Below the pieces are notes generated by a model. That model did no database searches. It had not been told where the DNA came from and saw nothing but the letters and a program-made list of their open reading frames with translations. A DNA stretch of 64,000 bases. Origin: WHSW01 sp963821025. GTDB lineage: Bacteria; Actinomycetota; Thermoleophilia; Solirubrobacterales; 70-9. Below, in pieces: positions 52,209 through 60,091 of this stretch (its first letter is position 1; each line of letters opens with the position of its first letter). Both the position numbers and the translations under genes were made by a program. Where the stretch lies: the NCBI GenBank assembly GCA_963821025.1, contig CAWGCG010000005.1, positions 310,001 to 374,000 on the forward strand, given 5' to 3'.

Positions 52209-52952
52209 GATGCGAGCGCGGGAGATCCTGTGTCGGCTGAGCAGGCCGGCGCCCGCGAGTGCCACGGTGAACCCGGCGACGGCGAGCCGGCGGCCGAGCT
52301 TCTCGAACCGCATCACCCGCCAGCCCTGCTCGCGGGCGATTCGGGTGAGCTCCTCGTCGGGGTTGACCACGACCGGGTTGCCGACCGCCCGCAGCATCGG
52401 CAGGTCCGAGACCGAGTCGGAGTAGGCGTAGGAGGCCTCGAGGTCGATCTCGTGATCGGCGGCGAACTCGCGCATCGCCTCGACCTTGCCCTCGCCGTAC
52501 ATGAACGCACCGCCGAGATCGCCGGTGAACAGGCCGTCCTCGCCGATCTCATAGGCCGTACCGATGCCGCCATCCATGTAGAGGATTCGGGCGAGCAGCT
52601 TGACCAGCTCGTCGCCGGCGGCGCTGACGATGAAGGTCGGGCGCCCGGCGTCCTGGTGCGAATAGACCTCCTCCAGCATCTCCGGATAGATCCTCGGCAG
52701 CACGCCGACCAGGACCTCGGGCGCCAGGCGCGCGATCTGGCGCGCCGACACTCCCGCGAAAACCTGCTTGATCTCGCCGAGCAGCCGCTCGGTCGCCTGA
52801 TCGGTCGACCCGCGCAGTCGAAAGCGCATCGCATCGACCCCCCAGCGGGCCATCTGGCGACGGCTGATCAGCCCGGCCTTGGTCGCCGCGCGCGCCCAGG
52901 GCAACCCCGAGGACCCTGAGATCAGCGTCCGGTCCAGGTCGAAGAAAGCAGC
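52206..52952 (-). CDS. HAD-IB family hydrolase (SerB-like), start unresolved
   Basis: This is a predicted phosphatase of the HAD superfamily subfamily IB. Motif I, F-F-D-L-D-R-T-L-I-S-G-S-S, contains the nucleophile Asp and lies at about 52946-52914. Motif II is I-V-S-A-A-G-D-E, and motif III/IV is the region G-K-V-E-A-M and Y-S-D-S-V-S-D-L-P. A C-terminal hydrophobic helix may anchor it. The first conventional start (TTG 52904) lies downstream of motif I, so the gene either starts at a non-standard codon or carries a frameshift just before motif I (a GTG at 52972 is in another frame). The substrate is unknown. Confidence 0.75.
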   Translation of the reverse strand, partial: AAFFDLDRTLISGSSGLPWARAATKAGLISRRQMARWGVDAMRFRLRGSTDQATERLLGEIKQVFAGVSARQIARLAPEVLVGVLPRIYPEMLEEVYSHQDAGRPTFIVSAAGDELVKLLARILYMDGGIGTAYEIGEDGLFTGDLGGAFMYGEGKVEAMREFAADHEIDLEASYAYSDSVSDLPMLRAVGNPVVVNPDEELTRIAREQGWRVMRFEKLGRRLAVAGFTVALAGAGLLSRHRISRARI

Positions 52953-52975
52953 TGAGCGGCTTTCCTCGACACCGG

Positions 52976-53012
52976 CCTCCCGCGTGCTCCGCTTCGCGTC
53001 CGCCGCGGGAGG
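52976..53012. other. Stem-loop between thiolase and HAD genes
   Basis: CCTCCCGCG (52976-52984) and CGCGGGAGG (53004-53012) form a perfect nine-pair stem with a 19-base loop. It follows the thiolase stop by 31 bases on the minus strand. It is GC-rich without a T-run, so it may slow or process the transcript. It also argues that the open frame across it is not coding. Confidence 0.6.
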
Positions 53013-53042
53013 GTCTGCCGCGGAACGAGGAATCGCTGCCCC

Positions 53043-54227
53043 CTAGGCTCCGTCGACCTCGATCACGATCGCATCGCCCTGCCCGCCGCCCGAGCAGATC
53101 GCGGCGCAGCCCAGACCGCCACCGCGGCGGCGTAGCTCGTGCACGAGCGCGCCGACGATCCGGGCGCCGGAGGCGCCGATCGGGTGGCCGAGCGCGATCG
53201 CGCCGCCGTTGACGTTGACCTTGTCCTCATCGACGCCGAGCATGCGCACCGAGTTGAGCGCAACCGAGGCGAACGCCTCGTTGATCTCCCACAGATCGAC
53301 CTCGTCGGCCGAGCGGCCGATCTTCTCGAGCGCCTGATGAGCCGCCCTGGCGGGAGTCTTGGCGAGGTAGGCGAAATCGTCGGCGACGGCGCCGTAGGAC
53401 AGAACCCGTCCCAGAGGGGCGCGCCCGTTGGCCTCGGCCCACTCGCCCGAGGCCACCACCACCGCCGCCGCGCCGTCGTTGACGCCCGGCGCGTTGCCCG
53501 CCGTGTGGGTCGCATCCTCACCGCCGACGGGGCGCAGCTTGGCCAGCGACTCGACGCTCGAGTCCGGCCGAATCGCCTCATCGGCCTCGACCACGTTCTC
53601 GGCCTTGCGGCTCTTCACGGTCACCGAGACGATCTCCTCGGCGAGCCGGCCGTCGTCGGTCGCCTTCGCGGCGAGCTGGTGCGAGCGCGCGGCCCAGCGA
53701 TCCATGTCGGCACGGGTGATCTCGAGCTCGTTGCCGACCTCGCTCGCCTCGTTGATCATCTGCTTGTCGGTGAACGGGTTGGTGAGCCCGTCGTGGGTCA
53801 TCGAGTCGACGGCCTGGACGTCGCCCATGCGAAAACCGAACCGAGCCCCCGGGAGCAGGTAGGGCGCGTTCGACATCGACTCCATCCCGCCGGTGACGCC
53901 GAGCGCGAGATCCCCAGCGCGGATCGCCTGGTCGGCGAGCCCGATCGCCCTCATCCCCGATGCGCAGACCTTGTTGATCGTCTCCGACGGCACCTCCTTC
54001 GGGATCCGGGCCTTGATCTGGGCCTGGCGCGAGGGGATCTGACCCTGACCCGCCTGCAGCACCTGTCCGTAGATCACCTGCTCGATCCGGCCGGGCTCGA
54101 TCTCGGCGCGCTCGAGCGCGGCGCCGATCGCCTCGGCACCGAGGTCGGTAGCGTCCTTGGGAGCGAGAGCTCCGCCCATCTTTCCGAACGGGGTCCGCGC
54201 GGTGGCGAGGATCACTGTGTGCGACAT
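53043..54227 (-). CDS. Acetyl-CoA acetyltransferase (thiolase)
   Basis: The 394-residue enzyme catalyses thiolytic cleavage or condensation of acyl-CoA. The acyl-enzyme cysteine is in N-K-V-C-A-S-G-M-R-A. The catalytic His is in G-H-P-I-G-A-S-G-A, and the second Cys in C-S-G-G-G-Q-G-D-A. Start is ATG 54227 with AAAGGA upstream; the frame opens further but without family similarity. It sits with ETF, acyl-CoA dehydrogenase and methylmalonyl-CoA mutase genes, so a role in fatty-acid or branched-chain amino-acid degradation is likely. Biosynthetic acetoacetyl-CoA formation is the alternative. Confidence 0.94.
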   Translation of the reverse strand: MSHTVILATARTPFGKMGGALAPKDATDLGAEAIGAALERAEIEPGRIEQVIYGQVLQAGQGQIPSRQAQIKARIPKEVPSETINKVCASGMRAIGLADQAIRAGDLALGVTGGMESMSNAPYLLPGARFGFRMGDVQAVDSMTHDGLTNPFTDKQMINEASEVGNELEITRADMDRWAARSHQLAAKATDDGRLAEEIVSVTVKSRKAENVVEADEAIRPDSSVESLAKLRPVGGEDATHTAGNAPGVNDGAAAVVVASGEWAEANGRAPLGRVLSYGAVADDFAYLAKTPARAAHQALEKIGRSADEVDLWEINEAFASVALNSVRMLGVDEDKVNVNGGAIALGHPIGASGARIVGALVHELRRRGGGLGCAAICSGGGQGDAIVIEVDGA

Positions 54228-54301
54228 GGGTCCTTTCTGGAAGGCGGCAACGGCAGCGGAGAGTGGCCCAATGCTAGATGAGCGCCGCGCGTCGGCCGGT
54301 A

Positions 54302-54307
54302 TAGACT
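54302..54307 (+). promoter_or_regulatory. Leaderless-type -10 of pepA
   Basis: TAGACT (within TATAGACT) is followed by seven bases and the GTG start at 54315. Confidence 0.5.
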
Positions 54308-54314
54308 CGCCGCG

Positions 54315-55766
54315 GTGGAGCTCGATGTCGTAACGGCGGGGATCGAGGAGCTCGACGCCGATCTCGTCGTCGTCGCGCTCGCTGACGATGATCAGCTTCC
54401 GGCGGCGATTCGCGACGCTTCCGGCGCCGCCGCAGCCCGCTCCACCTCGAAGAAGCTCGCTCTGATCCACCCCCAGGGCTCCGCCGCGGTGCTCGTCGTC
54501 GGCGTCGGCGATCCGGACGAGCTCGACGCGGAGCGCCTGCGGGTGGCGGCGGCGATCGCGGCCAAGCGGGCCGCCGAGCTCGATGCCGGCTCGCTCGCCT
54601 GGATGGTTCCCGACGGCTCCCGAGCCGCCGAATCGGCCGCCGCCCTGGTCGAGGGGACGGTGCTTGCGGACTATCGCTTCGATCGCTTTCGCTCGCGCGA
54701 ACCCGACGAGCCCGCCCCAACCCGGCTGCGCCGACTGGTGCTCACAACCGGCGAGCCCGACCTGGTCGCCCCCGAGGCGACGATCGCCAAGCTCGCCGCC
54801 GAGGCGGCCAATCGGGCGCGCGAGCTCCAGAACCTGCCCTCGAACGAACTCGATCCCGAGGCGCTGGCCGCACGCGCTCGCGAGCTCGGCGCCGACGATC
54901 GGATCGAGGTCGAGGTGCTCGATCGCGAGGCGATCCGAGCGGCCGGCATGGGCGGTCTGGTCGCGGTCTCACAGGGAACCGCCGCCGAGCCCCGGCTGAT
55001 CGCCCTGCGCTACAGCGGCGGCGGCCAGGGACCGAGCATCGGCTTCGTCGGCAAGGCGGTGACCTTCGACAGCGGCGGGATCTCGATCAAGCCATCGGCG
55101 GCGATGCACGAGATGAAGATGGACATGTCGGGCGGCGCCGCCGTGCTCGAGGCGTTCGCGGCGATTGCCGAGCTCGGCCTCGAGCTCGAGCTGGTCGCTG
55201 CGATTCCGGCGACCGAGAACATGCCCAGCGGGACCGCTACCAAGCCCGGCGACATCATCACCCAGCTCAACGGCAAGACGGTCGAGGTCAACAACACCGA
55301 CGCCGAGGGCCGGCTGATCCTCGCCGACGCGCTCACCTACTGCGTGCGCGAGCTCGGCGCCGAGCGGCTGGTCGACGTGGCGACGCTCACCGGCGCGGTC
55401 GTGATCGCGCTCGGCTCGACCTACGCGGCGCTGATCTCCAACGACGACGAGTGGGCGGCAGCGGTTGCGGCGGCGGCGACCGAGAGCGGTGAGCTCGCCT
55501 GGCGGCTGCCGCTGCACCCCGAGTACAAGGAGCTGACCAGGGGCGAGGCGGCCGACCTGACCAATGCGGCGACGAAGCGCAAGGCGGGGACGATCTACGC
55601 CGGATCGTTCCTGGAGGAGTTCACCGACGGCGTACCGTGGGTCCACCTCGACATCGCCGGGACGGCTTGGGACACCGGCCGCGAGTACGTCGGCAAGGGC
55701 GCCAGCGGATTCGCCACCCGATTGCTGATCCGGCTCGCCCGCGACCTGGCCGGCGCCGGACCCTGA
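54315..55766 (+). CDS. pepA: Leucyl aminopeptidase (M17)
   Basis: The 483-residue di-zinc exopeptidase removes N-terminal residues from peptides in the cytoplasm. The M17 signature N-T-D-A-E-G-R-L-I-L-A-D-A-L is intact. The metal-binding and catalytic segments V-G-K-A-V-T-F-D-S-G-G-I-S-I-K and K-M-D-M-S-G-G-A-A are also present. The N-terminal macro-like domain occupies about residues 1-160. PepA can also bind DNA in some bacteria; nothing here indicates that. The start is a leaderless-type GTG, and the gene is divergent from the thiolase. Confidence 0.95.
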   Translation: MELDVVTAGIEELDADLVVVALADDDQLPAAIRDASGAAAARSTSKKLALIHPQGSAAVLVVGVGDPDELDAERLRVAAAIAAKRAAELDAGSLAWMVPDGSRAAESAAALVEGTVLADYRFDRFRSREPDEPAPTRLRRLVLTTGEPDLVAPEATIAKLAAEAANRARELQNLPSNELDPEALAARARELGADDRIEVEVLDREAIRAAGMGGLVAVSQGTAAEPRLIALRYSGGGQGPSIGFVGKAVTFDSGGISIKPSAAMHEMKMDMSGGAAVLEAFAAIAELGLELELVAAIPATENMPSGTATKPGDIITQLNGKTVEVNNTDAEGRLILADALTYCVRELGAERLVDVATLTGAVVIALGSTYAALISNDDEWAAAVAAAATESGELAWRLPLHPEYKELTRGEAADLTNAATKRKAGTIYAGSFLEEFTDGVPWVHLDIAGTAWDTGREYVGKGASGFATRLLIRLARDLAGAGP

Positions 55767-55777
55767 GCGGCCCGGTC

Positions 55778-55783
55778 TAGGCT
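55778..55783 (+). promoter_or_regulatory. Leaderless-type -10 of the acyl-CoA dehydrogenase gene
   Basis: TAGGCT is followed by seven bases and the TTG start at 55791. Confidence 0.5.
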
Positions 55784-55790
55784 CCACGCC

Positions 55791-56924
55791 TTGGACTTCG
55801 CGCTCTCCGACGAACAGCGGCTGGTTCGCGACACGGTCCGCGACTTCGCCCGCGGCGAGGTGGCGCCGGTCGCCGGCGAGCTCGACCGGACCAAGTCGTT
55901 TCCCTACGAGATCGTCGCCAAGCTCGGTGAGCTCGGGCTCATGGGGATCCCGTTTCCGGAGCGTTACGGCGGCGGCGGCGGCGACTCGCTCTCCTACACG
56001 ATCTGCGTCGAGGAGCTGACCAGGGTCGACTCGTCGGTGGCGATCACGCTCTGCGCCCACACCTCGCTCGGCACCCAGCCGGTCTACGTGTTCGGCTCCG
56101 AGGCGCAGAAGCGCGAGTTGCTGCCCGATCTCTGCGCGGGCCGAAAGCTCGGCGCCTTCGGGTTGACCGAGCCCGAGGCCGGCTCCGACGCCGGCAACAC
56201 GCGGACAGTGGCGCGCCTCGAAGAGGGCGAGTGGGTGATCGACGGCGCCAAGCAATTCATCACCAACGCCGGGACCGAGATATCCGGCCACGTCGCGATC
56301 ACCGCGCGCACCGGCGATCGCGAGATCTCGAACCTGATCGTCGAGCGCGGCACCCCGGGCTATGAGCAGGGGGAGCCCTACCGCAAGATGGGCTGGAACG
56401 CCTCCGACACGCGCCCGCTCAGCTTCAACGACTGCCGGGTTCGGGCCGACAACCTTCTCGGCCGACGCGGAGCCGGGCTGACGCAGTTCCTCCACATCCT
56501 CGACATCGGCCGGATCGGGGTCGCGGCGATGGGCGTCGGGCTCGCCCAGGGCGCGCTCGACGAAGCGCTCGCCTACGCCAAGCAGCGCCGTGCCTTCGGC
56601 CAGCCGATCTCGAAGTTCCAGGCGATCCAGGCCAAGATCGCCGACCTCTCGGCTCAGATCGAGGCCGCCCGGCTGCTCACCTACCGCGCCGCGCTCGAAA
56701 AGGACGCGGGCGAGTCGTTCACGCTGACCGCGGCGCAGGCGAAGCTGATCACCGGCCGGCTCGCGGTTCGCGCCACCGAGGAGGCGGTCCAGATCCACGG
56801 CGGCTACGGCTACATCGAGGAATACCCCGTCTGCAGGTTTTATCGCGACGCCAAGATCCTGACCATCGGCGAGGGCACCGACGAGGTCCAGCAGATGGTG
56901 ATCGCGCGGGCACTGGGCTGCTGA
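55791..56924 (+). CDS. Acyl-CoA dehydrogenase
   Basis: This FAD enzyme introduces the first double bond into acyl-CoA and reduces ETF. The 377-residue protein has the three-domain fold. Landmarks are F-G-L-T-E-P-E-A-G-S-D-A and the flavin-contact F-I-T-N-A. The dimer region is R-R-A-F-G-Q-P-I-S-K-F-Q, and the catalytic Glu is in G-E-G-T-D-E-V-Q. I-H-G-G-Y-G-Y-I-E-E-Y-P-V is typical of short- and branched-chain enzymes. The TTG start lies seven bases after TAGGCT. Together with etfB/etfA and the ETF oxidoreductase it forms a complete electron path. Confidence 0.95.
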   Translation: MDFALSDEQRLVRDTVRDFARGEVAPVAGELDRTKSFPYEIVAKLGELGLMGIPFPERYGGGGGDSLSYTICVEELTRVDSSVAITLCAHTSLGTQPVYVFGSEAQKRELLPDLCAGRKLGAFGLTEPEAGSDAGNTRTVARLEEGEWVIDGAKQFITNAGTEISGHVAITARTGDREISNLIVERGTPGYEQGEPYRKMGWNASDTRPLSFNDCRVRADNLLGRRGAGLTQFLHILDIGRIGVAAMGVGLAQGALDEALAYAKQRRAFGQPISKFQAIQAKIADLSAQIEAARLLTYRAALEKDAGESFTLTAAQAKLITGRLAVRATEEAVQIHGGYGYIEEYPVCRFYRDAKILTIGEGTDEVQQMVIARALGC

Positions 56925-56975
56925 GAGACCGCTCGCAGAGCCGAATTTCACCTAGTTTGCGGGTTCGTCACCGAT

Positions 56976-57010
56976 CGCACAATTGTGCGTCCGGCGGGCG
57001 CGCTTAGACT
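56976..57010 (+). promoter_or_regulatory. Palindrome and promoter upstream of the 71-residue protein
   Basis: CGCACAATTGTGCG (56976-56989) is a perfect 14-base palindrome. It contains TTGTGC (56983-56988), which can act as a -35. TAGACT (57005-57010) follows at 16 bases as the -10. A regulator bound to the palindrome would cover the -35. The leader to the ATG at 57054 is about 35 bases and has a strong ribosome-binding site. Confidence 0.6.
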
Positions 57011-57053
57011 TTTGCGACCTCGACCTCGACGCGGCCCCGAAAGGGGAGGTGCC

Positions 57054-57269
57054 ATGGGAAACATGGAGAGCAACGAGAAGTTCCAGCAGCTGTCGGCCCT
57101 GCGCGAGGAGCTCGATCACCCGGCCGTGGTGGTGCCGATCTGCGTCAGCCGCCTCGACGGCAAGCCGCGCCAGCTCTCGCCGAAGGCGATGCAGTTCGCC
57201 GAGGCACTCTCGTTCTCGGACGGCTGGTCTCGGATCTCGGCAGCGCGCCGCCGCGACCTGGCGGCCTAA
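57054..57269 (+). CDS. Small conserved-looking hypothetical protein
   Basis: The 71-residue protein begins M-G-N-M-E-S-N-E-K-F and contains V-V-V-P-I-C-V-S-R-L-D-G-K-P and M-Q-F-A-E-A-L-S-F. It is soluble, with no membrane segment and one Cys. A very good ribosome-binding site (AGGGGAGG, six bases before the ATG) and an operator-containing promoter show that it is a real, regulated gene. I do not recognise the family. It overlaps the end of meaB by four bases in convergent orientation. Confidence 0.7.
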   Translation: MGNMESNEKFQQLSALREELDHPAVVVPICVSRLDGKPRQLSPKAMQFAEALSFSDGWSRISAARRRDLAA

Positions 57270-58237
57270 TCTAGGTCCGGGTCCGCCCCCGCCTTCGCGA
57301 GCAACTCTCGCGCCGCGGTCGCGGGGTCGGTCTCGCGGCGCACCACGCGATCGAGCAGGTCGCCCCACTCCGGGTCGCTCTCGGTTCGCTGCTCGAGCTC
57401 TCGCCGCATCCGCGCGGCGGCGATCCCGAGCACCTCGGCCCGCAGGTTGCGGGCCCGACGCTCGGCCAGCGTGCCCTCCTCGGCGATCTGGCGGCGGTGG
57501 GCGTCGATCGACGCGACCAGCTCGGCGATCCCCTCCTCCCTCGTCGCCTCGGTGCGGACCACCGGCACCTTCCACGAGCGGCTCGGGCCGAGCGCCAGCA
57601 CCGCCTTGACCTCGCGGACCATCGTCTCGGCGAGCGGGTGGTCGCACTTGTTGACCACGATCACGTCGGGGATCTCCATCACCCCGGCCTTGAGCGCCTG
57701 GATCGAGTCGCCCGAACCCGGCATCAGGGCGAGGACCACCGTGTCGGCATGGTCGACGATATCGATCTCCCCCTGGCCGACGCCCACCGTCTCCAAGAGG
57801 ATCTCGTCCTTACCCGAGGCGTCCATCAGCAGCGCCGACTGAAGCGCGGCCTCAGCGAGGCCGCCGAGCGAGCCGCGGGTGGCCATCGAGCGGATGAAGA
57901 CGCCGGGGTCGAGGAAGTGGTCGGCCAGCCGGATGCGGTCGCCGAGCACCGCTCCCTGGGTGAACGGGCTCGACGGATCGATCGAGAGCACGCCGATCTG
58001 ACGGTCGCTCTTGCGCAGCTGCGCGCAGATCGCCGCGATCAGGGTGCTCTTGCCGACCCCGGGCGGACCGGTGAGACCGGTGATCCGCGCCTCGCCGGTG
58101 CGCGGGTAGAGCTCGGCGACCAAGCGGTCACCCTCGGGGTCGCGGTTCTCGACCATCGTGATCGCTCTCGCGAGGGCCCGCTTGTCGCCGGCGATCAGCC
58201 GCTCGGCGAGCGACTCGGTGGCGGCTGCCTCGGTCAT
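57266..58237 (-). CDS. meaB: MeaB/ArgK-family GTPase, methylmalonyl-CoA mutase chaperone
   Basis: MeaB is a G3E P-loop GTPase that loads and protects the adenosylcobalamin of methylmalonyl-CoA mutase. The 323-residue protein has Walker A G-P-P-G-V-G-K-S-T, the switch segment D-P-S-S-P-F-T-Q-G-A-V-L-G-D-R-I-R, E-T-V-G-V-G-Q and the base-specificity motif N-K-C-D. ATG 58237 is preceded at eight bases by TAGACT. Its client mutase is encoded at 50143-52195 in this window. Confidence 0.95.
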   Translation of the reverse strand: MTEAAATESLAERLIAGDKRALARAITMVENRDPEGDRLVAELYPRTGEARITGLTGPPGVGKSTLIAAICAQLRKSDRQIGVLSIDPSSPFTQGAVLGDRIRLADHFLDPGVFIRSMATRGSLGGLAEAALQSALLMDASGKDEILLETVGVGQGEIDIVDHADTVVLALMPGSGDSIQALKAGVMEIPDVIVVNKCDHPLAETMVREVKAVLALGPSRSWKVPVVRTEATREEGIAELVASIDAHRRQIAEEGTLAERRARNLRAEVLGIAAARMRRELEQRTESDPEWGDLLDRVVRRETDPATAARELLAKAGADPDLD

Positions 58238-58245
58238 GGCGGCGG

Positions 58246-58255
58246 AGTCTAGAGT
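58246..58255. promoter_or_regulatory. Overlapping divergent -10 elements (meaB and acyltransferase)
   Basis: AGTCTAGAGT reads TAGACT on the minus strand, eight bases before the meaB ATG. On the plus strand it reads TAGAGT, ten bases before the acyltransferase GTG. The hexamers share the central TA of TCTAGA, repeating the arrangement at 38258-38267. Confidence 0.5.
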
Positions 58256-58265
58256 CCGCTCGCCA

Positions 58266-58901
58266 GTGATCCGGACGCTTCGATTCCTGGCCGCAAAGCG
58301 GATGCTCAACCGGAAGTACCTGCGCCTGCTGTGGCGCTATCTGTGGCGGCGCCTGCTGACCCCGGCCGGCTGGCGCTGGGAGACCGACGGCCCGGTGTTC
58401 TTCGGCAAGAACCTCGAGCTGCAGATCGCGCGCCGGGGACGAGTCCGGTTCGGGCGCTTCGCATGGATCGGCGACGGAACCAAGATCCGCTGCCACGAGG
58501 GCGAGGTCGCGATCGGCGCGAAGACCGTGCTCGGGCAGGAATGCACGATCTCGGCCTATCGCCGGGTGCGGATCGGCGAGCAGTGCGTGGTCGCCGACCG
58601 TGCGATGTTCATCGACTTCGATCACGGAGTGGTCGAGGTCGAGCGACCGATCCGCCTCCAGGGGATCTACATGCGCGACCTCGAGGTCGGATCAAACGTC
58701 TGGATCGGCTACGGCGCCTGCTTGCTTCGCGGGGTCCAGGTGGGCGACAACTCGATCGTCGGCACCAACTCGGTGGTCACCCGCGACGTGCCCGCCAACG
58801 CGGTCGTCGGCGGGATCCCGGCGCGGATCCTGCGGATGCGAGAGGCACCTGAGACGCTGCGCTGGCCCGACCCGGTCGAGCCCGAGCCCGAGCCCGATTA
58901 G
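58266..58901 (+). CDS. Hexapeptide-repeat (left-handed beta-helix) acyltransferase
   Basis: The 211-residue protein has a basic, partly hydrophobic N-terminus and then hexapeptide turns (G-R-F-A-W-I-G-D-G-T-K-I, V-A-I-G-A-K-T-V-L-G, V-G-S-N-V-W-I-G-Y-G-A, V-G-D-N-S-I-V-G-T-N-S-V-V-T). The C-terminal I-P-A-R-I-L-R is typical of maltose/galactoside O-acetyltransferases. The tail ends in alternating Glu and Pro. In the mycobacterial methylglucose-polysaccharide locus a related acyltransferase gene lies beside the glycosyltransferase and GH57 genes, as here. It may acylate that polymer, but direct evidence is lacking. Confidence 0.85.
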   Translation: MIRTLRFLAAKRMLNRKYLRLLWRYLWRRLLTPAGWRWETDGPVFFGKNLELQIARRGRVRFGRFAWIGDGTKIRCHEGEVAIGAKTVLGQECTISAYRRVRIGEQCVVADRAMFIDFDHGVVEVERPIRLQGIYMRDLEVGSNVWIGYGACLLRGVQVGDNSIVGTNSVVTRDVPANAVVGGIPARILRMREAPETLRWPDPVEPEPEPD

Positions 58902-60091
58902 GCGCGAGCGGCCTCGCCGACGAGCTCGGCGTAGACGCCTGATGTGCTCTCGGCGACGTCGGCCCAGTCGAAGCGCAGGATGTGCTCGGAGCCCTCGGCG
59001 ACCAAGCGGTCGCGCAGCCGGAGGTCGGTGAGCACGCTCTCCACCATCGCACCGAGCGCCTCGGGGTCACGGGCGCGGAAGCGAAGTCCGGCCGCGTTGT
59101 GGGGAACGACCTCCCGCAGACCGCCGGTGTCGGCGACGATGCACGGACAGCCCGATGCCATCGACTCGAGCGCGACCAGGCCGAAGGGCTCATAGATCGA
59201 GGGCACAACGCAGACGTCGGCGATCCGGTAGAGCGAGTGCAGAACGTCATCGCCGATCCAGCCGAGAAAGCTGCCGTGGGGATCGAGGCCGAGGTCGGTG
59301 GCCTGGCGGCGCAACTCGGCCTCGTGGGTGCCGGATCCGGCGACCAGAAAGCGGGTTCCCGGGACCGCTTCGATCAGCCGCGGCATCGCCTCCAGCGCGA
59401 GCTGAAAGCCCTTCTCGTAGACAAGCCGGCCGATCAACAGAACCAGCCGCTCGTCGGGGGCGGCGAACTCGGCCCGCAGGCCGGCGAGCTCGAGCCCGTT
59501 CTGGGCCTGCAGGTCGTCGGGGTCGATCCCGTTTGGGATCACCGCGACGCACTCCTCCTCGACCCCGAAGATGTCGGCGATCTGCTCCCGCATGTAATAC
59601 GAGCAGGCGATCACCCGGTCGGAGCGGTTCGTGATCCAGCGCTCGACTCCGTGGATGTGGCTCTGCGGGTGCTTGTCGACCCAGCCCTGGTGGCGGCCGT
59701 GCTCGGTCGCGTGGATCGTGGTCACCAGCGGGGCGTCGAAGCGACGGGCGAGATGGTCCCCGGCCATCGCCACGAGCCAGTCGTGTCCATGGACGAGGTC
59801 GAAGTCGTGGCGGTCGCCGAGCTCGACCCCGGCGGCGAGCATGTCGGAGTTCATCCGCTCGACCCAGGCGACGAACTCCCCCAGATCGGTCGGCCGGGTC
59901 GGCTCGCGCACCCGGTGGATGTGGACGCCGCCGGCGAGCTCCTCCGGCGGCGACTCCTCGCTGCCTCGGGTGAGCACGTGGACCTCGGTCCCACTGATCA
60001 CCAGGTTCTCCGAGAGCTTGCGCACGTGGCGCGCGAGCCCGCCCTCGATCAGCGGCGGGTACTCCCAGGAGAGGATCAGGACTGCGGTCAT
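58898..60091 (-). CDS. GT4 family alpha-glucosyltransferase (Rv3032-like)
   Basis: The 397-residue GT-B enzyme begins L-I-L-S-W-E-Y-P-P-L-I-E-G-G-L-A-R-H-V. It has H-G-H-D-W-L-V-A and T-T-I-H-A-T-E-H-G-R-H-Q-G-W-V in the acceptor half, and the nucleotide-sugar E-x7-E motif in Y-E-P-F-G-L-V-A-L-E. From memory these blocks match M. tuberculosis Rv3032, the alpha-1,4-glucosyltransferase of methylglucose lipopolysaccharide and glycogen-like polymer synthesis. The ATG overlaps the GH57 stop as ATGA. It ends four bases inside the convergent acyltransferase gene. Confidence 0.88.
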   Translation of the reverse strand: MTAVLILSWEYPPLIEGGLARHVRKLSENLVISGTEVHVLTRGSEESPPEELAGGVHIHRVREPTRPTDLGEFVAWVERMNSDMLAAGVELGDRHDFDLVHGHDWLVAMAGDHLARRFDAPLVTTIHATEHGRHQGWVDKHPQSHIHGVERWITNRSDRVIACSYYMREQIADIFGVEEECVAVIPNGIDPDDLQAQNGLELAGLRAEFAAPDERLVLLIGRLVYEKGFQLALEAMPRLIEAVPGTRFLVAGSGTHEAELRRQATDLGLDPHGSFLGWIGDDVLHSLYRIADVCVVPSIYEPFGLVALESMASGCPCIVADTGGLREVVPHNAAGLRFRARDPEALGAMVESVLTDLRLRDRLVAEGSEHILRFDWADVAESTSGVYAELVGEAARA

